Shown here: one piece after another, positions 39,224 to 40,036 of the stretch
Position numbering within the stretch: the stretch's first letter is position 1
How the letters are laid out: the number at the start of each line of letters is the position of its first letter
NCBI GenBank assembly: GCA_959605475.1
Contig: CAUHFS010000018.1
Location: 1 to 40,036 of the forward strand
Reading direction: 5' to 3'
Origin: an uncultured Collinsella sp.
Lineage (GTDB): Bacteria; Actinomycetota; Coriobacteriia; Coriobacteriales; Coriobacteriaceae
Length of the DNA: 40,036 bases
Notes under the pieces: generated by a model
Told to the model about the DNA's origin: nothing
What the model saw: the letters and a program-made list of their open reading frames with translations, nothing else
Databases searched by the model: none
Made by a program: the position numbers and the translations under genes

Positions 39224-39810
39224 GCGCGGCCTTTGACCTGGTCCTTCTTGGGCGTGATGAGATTAGAGACCGCCTTGTACACCGCCAGCGTCAACACCGA
39301 GTTGAGCACGGTCTTGATAAGGTTAAACGGCAAAACGGCGGGAAGCATGAGCGGGGCGATCACATCAACCGAGCCATACCAGAACCAAACGCCGATGGTC
39401 AGGTTCGCGACCATGGACAGCGCCGTAGCGGCAATGACGCCGAGCGCCAGGCCAATCACGGCACCCTTGTAGGTGTGCATCTTTTGGTAGACGATAGCCG
39501 CAGGCAGAATGTAGCCCAGCGTGGCAACCAGGTTCATAAGCGCGCCGACCCAGTCACCCGTAGTGAGCGCATGGATAACGATCGCCATGGCGGCAACGGC
39601 AGTGCCGGCACCAGGGCCATACGCAAATCCACACACCATCGCCGGCACCAGCGACGGGTCATACGTCAAAAACGGCGCCGAGGGAAGGATGGGCAGCTGC
39701 ACATACATAAACAGCGCTCCCAAGGCGCACATCAACGCCATAGTAACGAGCTGTTTGGTGCTCCACCTATTCGTGTTCTCAAAATGGATATGCTGCGACT
39801 GTTCAGACAT
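39220..39810 (-). CDS. ribU: ECF transporter substrate-binding subunit, riboflavin-type (RibU)
   Basis: S-component of 196 residues with about six membrane helices. After a polar N-terminus it reads STKQLVTMALMCALGALFMYVQLPILP, the helix-1 region that docks on EcfT. The C-terminal LPFNLIKTVLNSVLTLAVYKAVS resembles RibU proteins. Specificity for riboflavin is supported mainly by the FMN riboswitch directly upstream. ATG at 39810 was chosen, with AGGTGA just upstream. An in-frame ATG seven codons earlier lies within the riboswitch 3' end. The stop overlaps the ATPase start by 4 nt. Confidence 0.88.
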   Translation of the reverse strand: MSEQSQHIHFENTNRWSTKQLVTMALMCALGALFMYVQLPILPSAPFLTYDPSLVPAMVCGFAYGPGAGTAVAAMAIVIHALTTGDWVGALMNLVATLGYILPAAIVYQKMHTYKGAVIGLALGVIAATALSMVANLTIGVWFWYGSVDVIAPLMLPAVLPFNLIKTVLNSVLTLAVYKAVSNLITPKKDQVKGRA

Positions 39811-39826
39811 AAGATCACCTGCCTCT

Positions 39827-40006
39827 TTCATCCGGACTCTAACCGTTGGTACTGGGATTTCACCAGTTCAGCCGGCATGCGAACCAACGCACGCACGGGT
39901 CGCGGACTCATCGGCTCGGTCACAGGCATCTCGCCTGCGCCACGGCGCCCCTTTGACACCGCCCGATTTACCGCCAGTGGGGAATTGCACCCCGCCCTGA
40001 AACAGC
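39827..40006 (-). promoter_or_regulatory. FMN riboswitch
   Basis: On the minus strand the conserved blocks appear in order: AGGGCGGGGTGCAATTCCCC, ACTGGCGGTAAATC, CCGCGACCC, CTGGTGAAATCCCAG, and ACGGTTAGAGTCCGGATGAA. These are the family's junction strands, and TTTCA/TGAAA can close the P1 helix. FMN binding would lower expression of ribU, the ATPase and ecfT. The 3' end lies only about 10 nt before the ribU Shine-Dalgarno and no terminator follows it, so control of translation initiation seems likely. Confidence 0.95.
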
Positions 40007-40013
40007 AATTGCA

Positions 40014-40022
40014 AGTGTAGCA
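40014..40022 (-). promoter_or_regulatory. Extended -10 promoter of the riboswitch operon
   Basis: TGCTACACT on the minus strand (40022-40014) is an extended -10 box. It would start transcription near 40007, at the 5' edge of the riboswitch. The -35 region would be at or beyond the window edge. Confidence 0.55.
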
Positions 40023-40036
40023 CGAGCAATCGTTCG

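Overview
The window is a gene-dense, high-GC chromosomal segment. It has the small-leader style of an Actinobacterium of the Coriobacteriia, most like a gut Collinsella. That assignment is an inference from gene order, protein style and the many small palindromic intergenic repeats; no 16S gene is present to confirm it. Almost every gene lies on the minus strand. The exceptions are a truncated PTS permease at the left edge, mntP, a hipBA module and one tRNA-Val.

Layout from left to right. 1-1350: the 3' end of a PTS EIIC gene, a repeat-rich gap, tRNA-Thr(TGT) and a fragment duplicated from that tRNA. 1390-6921 (minus): disA-ispD-ispF-cysS-rlmB-yacP(rae1), a cluster also known from Bacillus. 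It combines c-di-AMP synthesis, the MEP isoprenoid pathway, Cys-tRNA synthesis, 23S rRNA methylation and a NYN nuclease. 7143-12196: mntP (plus), a hipB-hipA toxin-antitoxin pair with a perfect palindromic operator (plus), the dipeptidase pepD (minus), and a RelB/DinJ-type antitoxin overlapping a PIN-domain toxin (minus). 12320-20350 (minus): clpC, a ThrE-type exporter, a lysyl-tRNA synthetase with an extra C-terminal tRNA-binding domain, greA, tatA and tRNA-Pro(CGG). 20400-29429 (minus): ispE-veg, dtd-rdgB-rph-murI, a HAD phosphatase, murE and asnB. 29617-30300: tRNA-Val(TAC), whose 3' end and terminator are duplicated 183 bp downstream, then a nested inverted-repeat region. 30302-35187 (minus): argCJBD behind an ArgR-like operator. 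35454-40020 (minus): an FMN riboswitch followed by ribU, a fused EcfA1-EcfA2 ATPase, ecfT and two paralogous small PNPOx-like flavoproteins, the last separated by a 126-nt palindrome.

The genes are mostly housekeeping. Three MEP enzymes (IspD, IspF, IspE), two cell-wall enzymes (MurI, MurE), two aminoacyl-tRNA synthetases plus a D-aminoacyl-tRNA deacylase, and arginine biosynthesis up to ornithine are all here. The riboswitch operon joins riboflavin uptake to probable flavin-using proteins.

The most unusual signal is between genes. Several families of structured palindromic repeats recur. (1) A 43-nt core sits inside long stems whose arms differ in sequence but stay complementary (3065-3164, 21766-21856). 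(2) A GTTACGCGG hairpin with a conserved GCAGCGTC tag occurs three times, twice directly against a stop codon (17127-17260, 21861-21901). (3) GGGACGGGG palindromes occur at 6998-7080, 21693-21718 and 35895-36020. (4) ATCCACGCTCG pairs occur at 751-812 and 15135-15225. Most of these lie just downstream of minus-strand genes, so they may act at transcript 3' ends or be non-autonomous mobile repeats.
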